Source: Urechis unicinctus (taxonomy: Eukaryota > Annelida > Polychaeta > Xenopneusta > Urechidae). From it: 64,000 nt of DNA. The DNA is taken from positions 30,041,640 through 30,105,639 of the forward strand of contig CM067348.1 of NCBI GenBank assembly GCA_034190875.2, read 5' to 3'. This document shows, piece after piece, positions 11,701 through 27,518 of the stretch. A model generated the notes under the pieces. The model ran no database searches. It was not told the origin of the DNA and saw nothing but the letters and a program-made list of their open reading frames with translations. The translations under genes were made by a program, and so were the position numbers. Position 1 is the first letter of the stretch, and the number at the start of each line of letters is the position of its first letter.

Positions 11701-13462
11701 CAATTAAACTTAAGATAACGCCTCGAGCACAGCCTCTTTCTCTAAAACTAAAAAGAGTGGTAAAACATTATCAGTTTTATAGGCACACTAATAGAGCAGG
11801 GATTTGGGGAATGGTAAGTGGCAATCCTTTTGGGTTTCGCGTAAATTGGTAAGGCACTTTATTGATCAACACCCGCATACTAGATATCAAGAGAAGAGAA
11901 AATCCGATGGCTACTTGTTGACCAATATCTGGATTCACATAAAAAATGCAGAACGGTTTTTTGTTGTAAGTTAGCAGCGTTTATACAAATGAGAGAGCAT
12001 GATACACTTGATATTATGTCCCTGTCGCCGTTAAAATGACTATACGGCTTGTGCAGTCAGTATTAATACGTCTGCGTTTCTTTTACCAATTATTCAGCTA
12101 AGGAACAGGTTGATGCCAATATCACCCATATGCTATTCCATAGCACAGGTCTGCTGTTCTCTAAGCGCCACGCGCTGTGTCTGACATTTCGTTATCTCAA
12201 AAGTAATCATCGAGCCAAGTGCCGCTGCACCAGACACGCCAACCATAATGGATTAATCCCGACTAGGCGTGTTTATAAGTAAGGTTATCACATCCTCTAT
12301 GACCACAATGTAAATGCCAACTTTAATAACCATTGACAATGGCGGTACTAATGCAGGTATATAAACCAAAGTGTGTCAAATCCGACGAAGTTGTTTATTG
12401 ATCATCGCACATTGGAGCAGCAACTTGTCAATATATCGTACACATACGGGGCCTCGGTAAACGCATCTGGCCAACAGACGTTTCTTAAGTAATTTTTGTA
12501 CGATGTGTGATCAACGCTAATTGACCCTTATAATACTTGTTCTACTCTGATCCTCTCGATAGAATAAGCTCTGCTGCCTAACCTTCAGTGCACTTGGTAC
12601 AATTTCGACCCTTAATATGTCCCAATCTCGCCGTATGTTAAAACACACCCTAAATGTTGATTCCTCTCTCCTGGTGCAGTTGTCATATCAATAAAAACAA
12701 ATGGATACCTGAAGAGTGCAGTACGAGCCATGAGCTCAGCCTTATCGGCTTTTTGGTACGCGTGAACAATGGATAATTAGCCGCATACCTTTATACACAA
12801 CGCTTACATTGACAGTACGTATAACGTAGCGCCGAGTAATATGGAAAACACACCACTGCTTCCTCAGTAAGACAGGAATAGCCAAGACGTAGCACCTTTT
12901 GTGTACTAACATTCTGTCTAGATATACCTCCAAAAAACATGTGGGAAATAGCATACGACGCAAGTATATGGCAAGGTCAGTTGTTATCGCGTCCGGCCAT
13001 GACACCGTACAGGTGCATCTGAACGAGTAAAATCAATGAAAGGACAAGGCAATTTAGCATTAATGAATAAGTTTTTTAATGATTCAATAGGGAATCTTGA
13101 CTGCAGGTTTATTACGTAATTAAAAGTTCAAGTCATCTGACAGCTATGAAGGCCATCTACTGTTCGTCGTTAATATCAGCTCTTCGGCACAACATTACCA
13201 TTCATATGGACAAACATCACTTTACTGCAGGTGCATTATTACTATTATTAATATAATAGTCCCTAACTAAAGCTCATCCTAAACCATATTGTTTGAGAGT
13301 ATCATCATAGTGAGTCGTCATTATTGCATATAGTATCTATCACTCGCTATTCGCTCTTATGTTTTCTGTGAATTACCATAATATGAATGTAATTGTGCAA
13401 ACCATCGTCTAACCATATATGTGCAATTCTTATGAATTTACACGACCAATATTGAGTATAAT
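8770..13462 (+). repeat. Macrosatellite unit 2
   Basis: Full canonical unit with the 7-bp interior insertion in block A. It has small private indels, for example atatatat for atatat near 9505 and one missing base in the gaaagcaaat tract near 9155. In the variant around 10475 (extra agaaaatcaccc) it agrees with units 6 and 7, not with units 1, 3, 4 and 5. It is therefore a mosaic of two sequence types. Confidence 0.95.
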
Positions 13463-16400
13463 GTTTCCGAAGGTCATGTTTAGGGCATGGAGTAGTGCTG
13501 CATACCCCGGCTGAATGCAAGCGAATAGAAATGCCAATGTTCTTCCACCCTATGCACTGGTTGGGAAGAATCTTTTGCATAGGTAAACCTCGCGGTATGA
13601 AATGTGGAAGATGAGGGGCGATAATTAACCTTGACCCCACTCGACTCTCCATATCCATCCGTTAAGAGACCACTGATATAGCTATTTCGTCCGGTCTTGT
13701 CATGTGGGAGAGCTTAAACTGTGGTGTGGCGCAACATCCGAGGCTTCCATTCGGAATGGCCAGCGAACAATTATCGCTTTACATCCCATGTGTATCCTCG
13801 CGGGGCCTACATCGACGATAGATCTGTGATAACCTTGGAAAGAGAAAGCAAAACGAATTGCAAGCAGTCCACGGGGGTGCGTATGATCAGAGCCTGTCCA
13901 CGCAGACATCCAATATCCTGTATGCTATATAATATGATATGGTGATTTTGACATCTAATATGGATGGCAGGTGTGCAGCAAGACTTATTGAATTAATACT
14001 GGATTGTTACCATGTTTCACGGCGGAATACTACTTGTCCGAAATATGATGAAACGACTCCTGCTAAGGCTTCAGGCTTACCTGAAGGCAATGAGAGCTTA
14101 ATTGTGACTTGGACTTGAATTATAAATAGGGTTGCGCTTTCCATGTAGGTACACGATTGCGAAGGATTATATTGACATTGTATCTATTTTTAGTACATAT
14201 ATCGTACGCAGTAAAAGAGTAGTGAATGTGAGATCAAGTCGTATTGCGGGTCGCTAAAATCACTTGAAAGCATGCGGAATTTATTTTGTTAAGGTAAATC
14301 AACGTCGCAGAGCTGATGCTAAGTATTTTAGAATCAGTTTGTACGAAAGGGTAAAATAGTGAGGAGGACCCAAGAAAAGTACGCTGAAGCAAACCAGATT
14401 GACATGTCATCTAACACATCTAGGGGAGGGACTTAATTGGACACGGATATTAACATCGTGAAAGTCGAGCAGATATAAATAGCGTACCAAAATTCTTGTC
14501 AATGTTAGATCCGCATACATTCATAGTAATCAAAGGGATATACACTATACCTATATGGATGATATGCCTTAATTGATTTCACAAAAGCGCCTAGCATAGG
14601 TAAATGTGATTGAAGTGTACGTAACACTCTAGATCATTCAGTAACAATCGTCTTACTTTATGGTGTATACAGCAGCGTTCCATCAGCTACTCCACCACGC
14701 CTAGCTCGCCAAGAGACACAACGCCAAGATCATTGGTCTTTATTCCACGGGCTGAAATCTGATTTCCATTATCGCAAAGCGGGTAGGCTTTTTGTCGGTG
14801 TGTGCCCCTTCAAGTCACCACAGGGTACCTCAATGCAAGATAAGCAGCCACAAAATCCCCTGGACTAAAAGATAGGCTGACACAAAAGAATCTACTAGTG
14901 ACGCCTGGAATGTCGCACTTCTCCTTAACAAATTTACAAACACTGTCAGAGTGGAATCTCGGCTACGCGCCAAGGGTTCACTATAAAGTCCACGCTATTA
15001 CTCACGCCGATTTTGAAGCGTTTGTATATGTGCCATCGATGTCTGTTGATGTTAGCAAGATGAATACAAGAACCGAAGCACTTATTTTAGCACCTGTTAA
15101 CGTGTGAGGCTTAAGAAGGTAAATATTCAACCAAGTGTTATACGAACAGGTAACAGATGCCTCCTCTCAATAACATCGGCGTTCAGACGCATGAACATTT
15201 GGAACGAATTCTGTATCACCAGCGAACAAGAGGTTTCTATTTTGCAACGATAGCTTGAAAATCTTACAAGACGCACAATGAAGCAGGTGGGCAAGACGCG
15301 TTATTTGATGACGTGCGCCGATTATACCACGTGGAAATGTGACTGGAAGGCGAGCGGCTGCTTAATTTCAAGGCCAAGGACGATATACCTTAATTACATA
15401 TGTTAGGGCAGTGACCATTAATGACGCTGTCGGCGTCCTTAAAATACATTCGAAACACTTAAACTACAGCTGCGTTGTCTATACAATATATTTGTAATCA
15501 AAACTCAGCGATTGAATAACGTCTGCATGTACCAACCAAATACAAATATCACTACGGCACACGACCGTTCACTGGGTATCAGGCCTTCAAGCCGCCCAGC
15601 GCAAAATTATCTTTCCTCCTGTCACAGAGGGTCTTTTAACTGGCACTAGCGATAACTGCTGAGAGGCGCATATTTTCAAAGTATTATTCATTCAATGTCA
15701 TTTGAGACTCGCAAGAATGTTTTATCGATCCCATGTGGTATAATAGCGATACCAATTTGAATAGTGATCTCGTGGTAAGCTTAAGTTGTCAGATCGATAT
15801 ATGGCAATCTAAGTTAAACAGTATCCTGCGCCTTTAATGAATTGGCTGGTTCAAGGCCATGATGTCACCGATTGACATGGGCACATACGTAACTAATCGG
15901 CAAGTATTCAATGGCTTTAGTGAATGATGCGTTCATGCATGTGCCGGCAGAATGCAGACACGTGGTAAATTGTCATGCTTCACGAAGACAATGTCAAATT
16001 CATAGGAAATCGTGATAGTTGATAATGTTAATATGAAACGGCTGGCCGTGTATCTGATAACGCCGCATTTCGTCATCACGAAGGTCATCAAAATTTGGGC
16101 TCTGTAGCTCATAATGAGTTGTACGACAAATCAAGCTACTTAACTAGTTTCTGCGAGTCAAAAGTTTCGAATTAAGTATTCTCGGGGTTAGATATGTTGT
16201 TTTGCCATTGTGCTATATCGACCACGTCTGAATCATAACGTGCGTATACCTGGCCATCTGCTCGGCAGCGATAATACTTACTCTGGTAAAATCAACTATG
16301 TTTCATTGCTGTTGATCCGAAGTGCTTTTGCACACATGCACTCCGACCATTTAGATATTTTACCACGTAACTATGTCATAAATAGCAATTAAACTTAAGA

Positions 16401-18153
16401 TAACGCCTCGAGCACAGCCTCTTTCTCTAAAACTAAAAAGAGTGGTAAAACATTATCAGTTTTATAGACATACTAATAGAGCAGGGATTTGGGGAATGGT
16501 AAGTGGCAATCCTTTTGGGTTTCGCGTAAATTGGTAAGGCACTTTATTGATCAACACCCGCATACTAGATATCAAGAGAAGAGAAAATCCGATGGCTACT
16601 TGTTGACCAATATCTGGATTCACATAAAAAAATGCAGAACGGTTTTTTTTTTGTAAGTTAGCACCGTTTATACAAATGAGAGAGCATGATACACTTGATA
16701 TTATGTCCCTGTCGCCGTTAAAATGACTATACGGCTTGTGCAGTCAGTATTAATACGTCTGCGTTTCTTTTACCAATTATTCAGCTAAGGAACAGGTTGA
16801 TGCTAATATCACCCATATGCTATTCCATAGTGCAGGTCTGCTGTTCTCTAAGCGCCACGCGCTGCATCTGACATTTCGTTATCTCAAAAGTAATCATCGA
16901 GCCAAGTGCCGCTGCACCAGACACGCCAACCATAATGGATTAATCCCGACCAGGCGTGTTTATAAGTAAGGTTAGCACATCCTCTATGACCACAATGTAA
17001 ATGCCAACTTTAATAACCATTGACAATGGCGGTACTAATGCAGGTATATAAACCAAAGTGTGGCAAATCCGACGAAGTTGTTTATTGATCATCGCACATT
17101 GGAGCAGCAACTTGTCAATATATCGTACACATACGGGGCCTCGGTAAACGCATCTGGCCAACAGACGTTTCGTAAGTAATTTTTGTACGATGTGTGATCA
17201 ACGCTAATTGACCCTTATAATACTTGTTCTACTCTGATCCTCTCGATAGAATAAGCTCTGCTGCCTAACCTTCAGTGCACTTGGTACAATGTCGACCCTT
17301 AATATGTCCCAATCTCGCCGTATGTTAAAACACACCCTAAATGTTGATTCCTCTCTCCTGGTGCAGTTGTCATATCAATAAAAACAAATGGATACCTGAA
17401 GAGTGCAGTACGAGCCATGAGCTCAGCTTTGTCGGCTTTTTGGTACGCGTGAACAATGGATAATTAGCCGCATACCTTTGCACACAACGCTTACATTGAC
17501 AGTACGTATAACGTAGCGCCGAGTAATATGGAAAACACACCACTGCTTCCTCAGTAAGACAGGAATAGCCAAGACGTAGCCCCTTTTGCGTACTAACATT
17601 CTGTCTAGATATACCTCCAAAAAAAAATGTGGGAAATAGCATACGACGCAAGTATATGGCAAGGTCAGTTGTTATCGCGTCCGGCCATGACACCGTACAG
17701 GTGTATCTGAACGAGTAAAATCAATGAAAGGACAAGGCAATTTAGCATTGATGAATAAGTTTTTTAATGATTCAATAGGGAATCTTGACTGCAGGTTTAT
17801 TACGTAATTAAAAGTTCAAGTCATCTGACAGCTATGAAGGCCATCTACTGTTCGTCGTTAATATCAGCTCTTCGGCACAACATTACCATTCATATGGACA
17901 AACATCACTTTACTGCAGGTGCATTATTACTATTATTAATATAATAGTCCCTAACTAAAGCTCATCCTAAACCATATTGTTTGAGAGTATCATCATCATA
18001 GTGAGTCGTCATTATTGCATATAGTATCTATCACTCGCTATTCGCTCTTATGTTTTCTGTGAATTACCATAATATGAATGTAATTGTGCAAACCATCGTC
18101 TAACCATATATGTGCAATTCTTACGAATTTACACGATCAATATTGATTATAAT
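13463..18153 (+). repeat. Macrosatellite unit 3
   Basis: Full canonical unit. It shares with units 4 and 5 an extra base near 15366 (taatttcaagg for taattcaagg) that changes the local reading frame, which argues against protein coding there. Otherwise it is close to units 1 and 2. Confidence 0.95.
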
Positions 18154-21100
18154 GTTTCCGAAGGTCATGTTTAGGGCATGGAGTAGTGTTGCATACCCCG
18201 GCTGAATGCAAGCGAATAGAAATGCCAATGTTCTTCCACCCTATGCACTGGTTGGGAAGAATCTTTTCCATAGGTAAACCTCGCGGTATGAAATGTGGAA
18301 GATGAGGGGCGATAATTAACCTTGACCCCACTCGACTCTCCATATCCATCCGTTAAGAGACCACTGATATAGCTATTTCGTCCGGTCTTGTCGTGTGGGA
18401 GAGCTTAAACTGTGGTGTGGCGCAACATCCGAGGCTTCCATTCGGAATGGCCAGCGAACAATTATCGCTTTACATCCCATGTGTATCCTCGCGGGGCCTA
18501 CATCGACGATAGATCTGTGATAACCTTGGAAAGAGAAAGCAAAATGAATTGCAAGCAGTCCACGGGGGTGCGTATGATCAGAGCCTGTCCACGCAGACAT
18601 CCAATATCCTGTATGCTATATAATATGATATGGTGATTTTGACATCGTATATGGATGGCAGGTGTGCAGCAAGACTTATTGAATTAATACTGGATTGTTA
18701 CCATGTTTCACGGCGGAATACTACTTGTCCGAAATATGATGAAACGACTCCTGCTAAGGCTTCAGGCTTACCTGAAGGCAATGAGAGCTTAATTGTGACT
18801 TCGACTTGAATTATAAATAGGGTTGCGCTTTCCATGTAGGTACACGATTGCGAAGGATTATATTGACATTGTATCTATTTTTAGTACATATATCGTACGC
18901 AGTAAAAGAGTAGTGAATGTGAGATCAAGTCGTATTGCGGGTCGCTAAAATCACTTGAAAGCATGCGGAATTTATTTTGTTAAGGTAAATCAACGTCGCA
19001 GAGCTGATGCTAAGTAGTTTAGAATCAGTTTGTACGAAAGGGTAAAATAGTGAGGAGGACCCAAGAATAGTATGCTGAAGCAAACCAGATTGACATGTCA
19101 TCTAACACATCTAGGGGAGGGACTTAATTGGACACGGATATTAACATCGTGAAAGTCGAGCAGATATAGATAGCGTACCAAAATTCTTGTCAATGTTAGA
19201 TCCGCATACATTCATAGTAATCAAAGGTATATACACTATACCTATATGGATGATATGCCTTAATTGATTTCACAAAAGCGCCGAGCATAGGTAAATGTGA
19301 TTGAAGTGTTCGTAACACTCTAGTTCATTCAGTAACAATCGTCTTACTTTATGGTGTATACAGCAGCGTTCCATCAGCTACTCCACCACGCCTAGCTCGC
19401 CAAGAGACACAACGCCAAGATCATTGGTCTTTATTCCACGGGCTGAAATCTGATTTCCATTATCGCAAAGCGGGTAGGCTTTTTGTCGGTGTGTGCCCCT
19501 ACAAGTCACCACAGGGTACCTCAGTGCAAGATAAGCAGCCACAAAATCCCCTGGACTAAAAGATAGGCTGACACAAAAGAATCTACTAGTGACGCCTGGA
19601 ATGTCGCACTTCTCCATAACAAATTTACAAACACTGTCAGAGTGGAATCTCGGCTACGCGCCAAGGGTTCACTATAAAGTCCACGCTATTACTCACGCCG
19701 ATTTTGAAGCGTTTGTATATGTGCCATCGATGTCTGTTGATGTTAGCAAGATGAATACAGGAACCGAAGCACTTATTTTAGCACCTGTTAACGTGTGAGG
19801 CTTAAGAAGGTAAATATTCAACCAAGTGTTATACGAACAGGTAACAGATGCCTCCTCTCAATAACATCGGCGTTCAGACGCATGAACATTTGGAACGAAT
19901 TCTGTATCACCAGCGAACAAGAGGTTTCTATTTTGCAACGATAGCTTGAAAATCTTACAAGACGCACAATGAAGCAGGTGGGCAAGACGCGTTATTTGAT
20001 GACGTGCGCCGATTATACCACGTGGAAATGTGACTGGAAGGCGAGAGGCTGCTTAATTTCAAGGCCAAGGACGATATACCTTAATTACATGTGTTAAGGC
20101 AGTGACCATTAATGACGCTGTCGGCGTCCTTAAAATGCATTCGAAACACTTAAACTACAGCTGCGTTGTCTAGACAATATATTTGTAATCAAAACTCAGC
20201 GATTGAATAACGTCTGCATGTACCAACCAAATACAAATATCACTACGGCACACGACCGTTCACTGGGTATCAGGCCTTCAAGCCGCCCAGCGCAAAATTA
20301 TCATGCCTCCTGTCTCAGAGGGTCTTTTAACTGGCACTAGCGATAACTGCTGAGAGGCGCATATTTTCAAAGTATTATTCATTCAATGTCATTTGAGACT
20401 CGCAAGAATGTTTTATCGATCCCATGTGGTATAATAGTGATACCAATTTGAATAGTGATCTCGTGGTAAGCTTAAGTTGTCAGATCGATATATGGCAATC
20501 TAAGTTACACAGTATCCTGCGCCTTTAATGAATTGGCTGGTTCAAGGCAATAGTGTCACCGATTGACATGGGCACATACGTAATTAATCGGCAAGGATTC
20601 AATTGCTTCAGTGAATGATGCGTTCATGCTTGTGCCGGCACAATGCAGACACGTGGTAAATTGTCATGCTTCACGAAGACAATGTCAAATTCGTAGGAAA
20701 TCGTGATAGTTCATAATGTTAATATGAAACGGCTGGCCGTGTATCTGATAACGCCACATTTCGTCATCACGAAGGTCATCAAAATTTGGGCTCTGTAGCT
20801 CATACTGAGTTGTACGACAAATCAAGCTACTTAACTAGTTTCTGTGAGTCAAAAGTTCCGAATTAAGTATTCTCGGGGTTTGATATGTTTTTTTCGCCGT
20901 TGTGCTATATCGTCTGAATCATAACGTGCGTATAACTGGCCATCTGCTCGGCAGCGATAATACTTAATCTGGTGAAATCAACTATGTTTCATTGCTGTTG
21001 ATCCGAAGTGCTTTTGCACACACGCACTCCGACCATTTAGATATTTTACCATGTAACTACGTTATAAATAGCAATTAAACTTAAGATAACGCCTCGAGCA

Positions 21101-22838
21101 CAGGCTCTTTCTCTAAAACTAAAAAGTGAGGTAAAACATTGTCAGTTTTATAGGCACACTAATAGAGCAGGGATGTGGGGAATGGTAAGTGGCAATCCTT
21201 TTGGGTTTTGCGTAAATTGGTAAGGCACTTTATTGATCAACACCCGCATACTAGATATCAAGAGAAGAGAACATCCGATGGCAACTTGTTGACCAATATC
21301 TAGATTAACATAGAAAAATGCAGAACGGTTATTTTTGTAAGTTAGCACCGTTTATACAAATGAGAGAGCATGATACACTTGATATTATGTCCCTGTCGCC
21401 GTTAAAATGACTATACGGCTTGTGCAGTCAGTACGATTATTAATACGTCTGCGTTTCTTTTACCAATTATTCAGCTAAGGAACAGGTTGATGCCACTATC
21501 ACCCATATGCTATTCCATAGCGCAGGTCTGCTGTTCTCTAAGCGCCACGCGCTGCATCTGACATTTCGTTATCTCAAAAGTAATCATCGAGCCAAGTGCC
21601 GCTGCACCAGACACGCCAACCATAATGGATTAATCCCGACCAGGCGTGTTTATAAGTAAGGTTAGCACATCCTCTATGACCAGAATGTTAATGCCAACTT
21701 TAATAACCACTGACAATGGCGGTACTAATGCAGGTATATAAACCAAAGTGTGGCAAATCCGACGAAGTTGTTTATTGATCATCGCACTTTGGAGCAGTAA
21801 CTTGTCAACATATCGTACACATACGGGGCCTCGGTAAACGCCTCTGGCCAACAGACGTTTCTTAAGTAATTTTTGTACGATGTGTGATCAACACAAATTG
21901 ACCCTTACAATACTTGTTCTACTCTGATCCTCTCGATAGAATAAGCTCTGCTGCCTAACCATCAGTGCACTTGGTACAATATCGACCCTTAATATGTCCC
22001 AACCTCGCCGTATGTTAAAACACACCAAAAATGTTGATTCCTCTCTCCTGGTGCAGTTGTCATACCAATAAAAACAAATGGATACCTGAAGAGTGCAGTA
22101 CGAGCCATGAGCTCAGCTTTGTCGGCTTTTTGGTACGCGTGAACAATGGATAATTAGCCGCATACATTTGCACACAACGCTTACATTGACAGTAGGTATA
22201 ACGTAGCGCCGAGTAATATGGAAAACACACCACTGCTTCCTCAGTAACACAGGAATAGCCAAGACGTAGCACCTTTTGTGTACTAACATTCTGTCTAGAT
22301 ATACCTCCAGATAAAAGCGGGAAACAGCATACGACGCAAGTATATGGCAAGGTCAGTTGTTATTGCGTCCGGCCATGACACCGTACAGGTGTATCTGAAC
22401 GAGTAAAATCAATGAAAGGACAAGGCAATTTAGCATTGATGAATAAGTTTTTTAATGATTCAATAGGGAATCTTGACTGCAGGTTTATTACGTAATTAAA
22501 AGTTCAAGTCATCTGATAGCTATGAAGGCCATCTACTGTTCGTCGTTAATATCAGCTATTCGGCACAACATTACCATTCATATGGACAAACATCACTTTA
22601 CTGCAGGTGCATTATTACTATTATTAATATAATAGTCCCTAACTAAAGCTCATCCTAAACCATATTGCTTGAGAGTATCATCATAGTGAGTCGTCATTAT
22701 TGCATATAGTATCTATCACTCGCTATTCGCTCTTATGTTTTCTGTGAATTACCATAATATGAATGTAATTGTGCAAACCATCGTCTAACCATATATGTGC
22801 AATTCTTACGAATTTACACGACCAATATTGATTATAAT
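18154..22838 (+). repeat. Macrosatellite unit 4 (carries a divergent patch)
   Basis: Canonical at both ends, but from about 20548 to 22350 it differs from units 1-3 at many sites. Shared with the degenerate end of unit 7 are aaagtgaggtaaaacattg (about 21123), gatggcaacttgttgacc (about 21279) and the insertion gtacgattat (about 21432). Part of the patch (20548-20930) is also in unit 5. Confidence 0.93.
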
Positions 22839-25800
22839 GTTTCCGAAGTTCATGTTTAGGGCATGGAGTAGTGCTGCATACCCCGGCTGAATGCAAGCGA
22901 ATAGAAATGCCAATGTTCTTCCACCCTATGCACTGGTTGGGAAGAATCTTTTCCATAGGTAAACCTCGCGGTATGAAATGTGGAAGATGAGGGGCGATAA
23001 TTAACCTTGACCCCACTCGACTCTCCATATCCATCCGTTAAGAGACCACTGATATAGCTATTTCGTCCGGTCTTGTCGTGTGGGAGAGCTTAAACTGTGG
23101 TGTGGCGCAACATCCGAGGCTTCCATTCGGAATGGCCAGCGAACAATTATCGCTTTACATCCCATGTGTATCCTCGCGGGGCCTACATCGACGATAGATC
23201 TGTGATAACCTTGGAAAGAGAAAGCAAAATGAATTGCAAGCAGTCCACGGGGGTGCGTATGATCACAGCCTGTCCACGCAGACATCCAATATCCTGTATG
23301 CTACATAATATGATATGGTGATTTTGACATCGTATATGGATGGCAGGTGTGCAGCAAGACTTATTGAATTAATACTGGATTGTTACCATGTTTCACGGCG
23401 GAATACTACTTGTCCGAAATATGATGAAACGACTCCTGCTAAGGCTTCAGGCTTACCTGAAGGCAATGAGAGCTTAATTGTGACTTCGACTTGAATTATA
23501 AATAGGGTTGCGCTTTCCATGTAGGTACACGATTGCGAAGGATTATATTGACATTGTATCTATTTTTAGTACATATATCGTACGCAGTAAAAGAGTAGTG
23601 AATGTGAGATCAAGTCGTATTGCGGGTCGCTAAAATCACTTGAAAGCATGCGGAATTTATTTTGTTAAGGTAAATCAACGTCGCAGAGCTGATGCTAAGT
23701 AGTTTAGAATCAGTTTGTACAAAAGGGTAAAATAGTGAGGAGGACACAAGAAAAGAACGCTGAAGCAGTCCAGATTGACATGTCATCTAACACATCTAGG
23801 GGAGGGACTTAATTGGACACGGATATTAACATCGTGAAAGTCGAGCAGATATAAATAGCGTACCAAAATTCTTGTCAATGTTAGATCCGCATACATTCAT
23901 AGTAATCAAAGGGATATACACTATACCTAAATGGATTTTATGTCTTAATTGATTTCACAAAAGCGCCGAGCATAGGTAAATGTGATTGAAGTGTACGTAA
24001 CACTCTAGATCATTTAGTAACAATCGTCTTACTTTATGGTGTATACAGCAGCGTTCCATCAGCTACTCCACCACGCCTAGCTCGTCAAGAGATACAACGC
24101 CAAGATCATTGGTCTTTATTCCACGGGCTGAAATCTGATTTCCATTATCGCAAAGCGGGTAGGCTTTTTGTCGGTGTGTACCCCTACAAGTCACCACAGG
24201 GTACCTCAATGCAAGATAAGCAGCCACAAAATCCCCTGGACTAAAAGATAGGCTGGCACAAAAGAATCTACTAGTGACGCCTGGAATGTCGCACTTCTCC
24301 ATAACAAATTTACAAACACTGTCAGAGTGGAATCTCGGCTACGCGCCAAGGGTTCACTATAAAGTCCACGCTATTACTCACGCCGATTTTGAAGCGTTTG
24401 TATATGTGCCATCGATGTCTGTTGATGTTAGCAAGATGAATACAAGAACCGAAGCACTTATTTTAGCACCTGTTAACGTGTGAGGCTTAAGAAGGTAAAT
24501 ATTCAACCAAGTGTTATACGAACAGGTAACAGATGCCTCCTCTCAATAACATCGGCGTTCAGACGCATGAACATTTGGAACGAATTCTGTATCACCAGCG
24601 AACAAGAGGTTTCTATTTTGCAACGATAGCTTGAAAATCTTACAAGACGCACAATGAAGCAGGTGGGCAAGACGCGTTATTTGATGACGTGCGCCGATTA
24701 TACCACGTGGAAATGTGACTGGAAGGCGAGCGGCTGCTTAATTTCAAGGCCAAGGACGATATACCTTAATAACATGTCTTAGGGCAGTGACCATTAATGA
24801 CGCTCTCGGCGTCCTTAAAATACATTCGAAACACTTAAACTACAGCTGCGTTGTCTAGACAATATATTTGTAATCAAAACTCAGCGATTGAATAACGTCT
24901 GCATGTACCAACCAAATACAAATATCACTACGGCACACGACCGTTCACTGGGTATCAGGCCTTCAAGCCGCCCAGCGCAAAATTATCATGCCTCCTGTCT
25001 CAGAGGGTCTTTTAACTGGCACTAGCGATAACTGCTGAGAGGCGCATATTTTCAAAGTATTATTCATTCAATGTCATTTGAGACTCGCAAGAATGTTTTA
25101 TCGATCCCATGTGGTATAATAGCGATACCAATTTGAATAGTGATCTCGTGGTAAGCTTAAATAGACAGATCGATATATGGCAATCTAAGTTACACAGTAT
25201 CCTGCGCCTTTAATGAATTGGCTGGTTCAAGGCAATAGTGTCACCGATTGACATGGGCACATACGTAATTAATCGGCAAGGATTCAATTGCTTCAGTGAA
25301 TGATGCGTTCATGCATGTGCCGGCACAATGCAGACACGTGGTAAATTGTCATGCTTCACGAAGACAATGTCAAATTCGTAGGAAATCGTGATAGTTCATA
25401 ATGTTAATATGAAACGGCTGGCCGTGTATCTGATAACGCCACATTTCGTCATCACGAAGGTCATCAAAATTTGGGCTCTGTAGCTCATACTGAGTTGTAC
25501 GACAAATCAAGCTACTTAACTAGTTTCTGTGAGTCAAAAGTTCCGAATTAAGTATTCTCGGGGTTTGATATGTTTTTTTCGCCGTTGTGCTATATCGTCT
25601 GAATCATAACGTGCGTATACCTGGCCATCTGCTCGGCAGCGATAATACTTACTCTGGTAAAATCAACTATGTTTCATTGCTGTTGATCCGAAGTGCTTTT
25701 GCACACATGCACTCCGACCATTTAGATATTTTACCACGTAACTATGTCATAAATAGCAATTAAACTTAAGATAACGCCTCGAGCACAGCCTCTTTCTCTA

Positions 25801-27518
25801 AAACTAAAAAGAGTGGTAAAACATTATCGGTTTTATAGGCACACTAATAGAGCAGGGATTTGGGGAATGGTAAGTGGCAATCATTTTGGGTTTCGCGTAA
25901 ATTGGTAAGGCACTTTATTGATCAACACCCGCATACTAGATATCAAGAGAAGAGAAAATCCGATGGCTACTTGTTGACCAATATCTGGATTCACATAAAA
26001 AAATGCAGAACGGTTTTTTTTGTAAGTTAGCACCGTTTATACAAATGAGAGAGCATGATACACTTGATATTATGTCCCTGTCGCCGTTAAAATGACTATA
26101 CGGCTTGTGCAGTCAGTATTAATATGTCTACGTTTCTTTTACCAATTATTCAGCTAAGGAACAGGTTGATGCTAATATCACCCATATGCTATTCCATAGC
26201 GCAGGTCTGCTGTTCTCTAAGCGCCACGCGCTGCATCTGACATTTCGTTATCTCAAAAGTAATCATCGAGCCAAGTGCCGCTGCACCAGACACGCCAACC
26301 ATAATGGATTAATCCCGACCAGGCGTGTTTATAAGTAAGGTTATCACATCCTCTATGACCACAATGTAAATGCCAACTTTAATAACCATTGACAATGGCG
26401 GTACTAATGCAGGTATATAAACCAAAGTGTGGCAAATCCGACGAAGTTGTTTATTGATCATCGCACATTGGAGCAGTAACTTGTCAATATATCGTACACA
26501 TACGGGGCCTCGGTAAAACGCATCTGGCCAACAGACGTTTCTTAAGTAATTTTTGTACGATGTGTGATCAACGCTAATTGACCCTTATAATACTTGTTCT
26601 ACTCTGATCCTCTCAATAGAATAAGCTCTGTTGGCTAACCTTCAGTGCACTTGGTACAATGTCGACCCTTAATATGTCCCAATCTCGCCATATGTTAAAA
26701 CACACCCTAAATGTTGATTCCTCTCTCCTGGTGCAGTTGTTATATCAATAAAAACAAATGGATATCTGAAGAGTGCAGTACGAGCCATGAGCTCAGCTTT
26801 GTCGGCTTTTTGGTACGCGTGAACAATGGATAATAAGCCGCATACCTTTGCACACAACGCTTACATTGACAGTAGGTATAACGTAGCGCCGAGTAATATG
26901 GAAAACACACCACTGCTTCCTCAGTAAGACAGGAATAGCCAAGACGTAGCCCCTTTTGTGTACTAACATTCTGTCTAGATATACCTCCAAAAAAAGGTGG
27001 GAAATAGCATACGACGCAAGTATATGGCAAGGTCAGTTGTTATCGCGTCCGGCCATGACACCGTACAGGTGTATCTGAACGAGTAAAATCAATGAAAGGA
27101 CAAGGCAATTTAGCATTGATGAATAAGTTTTTTAATGATTCAATAGGGAATCTTGACTGCAGGTTTATTACGTAATTAAAAGTTCAAGTCATCTGACAGC
27201 TACGAAGGCCATCTACTGTTCGTCGTTAATATCAGCTATTCGGCACAACATTAACATTCATATGGACAAACATCACTTTACTGCAGGTGCATTATTACTA
27301 TTATTAATATAATAGTCCCTAACTAAAGCTCATCCTAAACCATATTGTTTGAGAGTATCATCATAGTGAGTCGTCATTATTGCATATAGTATCTATCACT
27401 CGCTATTCGCTCTTATGTTTTCTGTGAATTACCATAATATGAATGTAATTGTACAAACCATCGTCTAACCATATATGTGCAATTCTTACGAATTTACACG
27501 ATCAATATTGATTATAAT
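22839..27518 (+). repeat. Macrosatellite unit 5
   Basis: Full unit. It shares the divergent patch of unit 4 only between about 25160 and 25600, then switches back to the canonical type at gtgcgtatacctgg. That sharp switch is what gene conversion or unequal exchange would leave. Confidence 0.93.
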
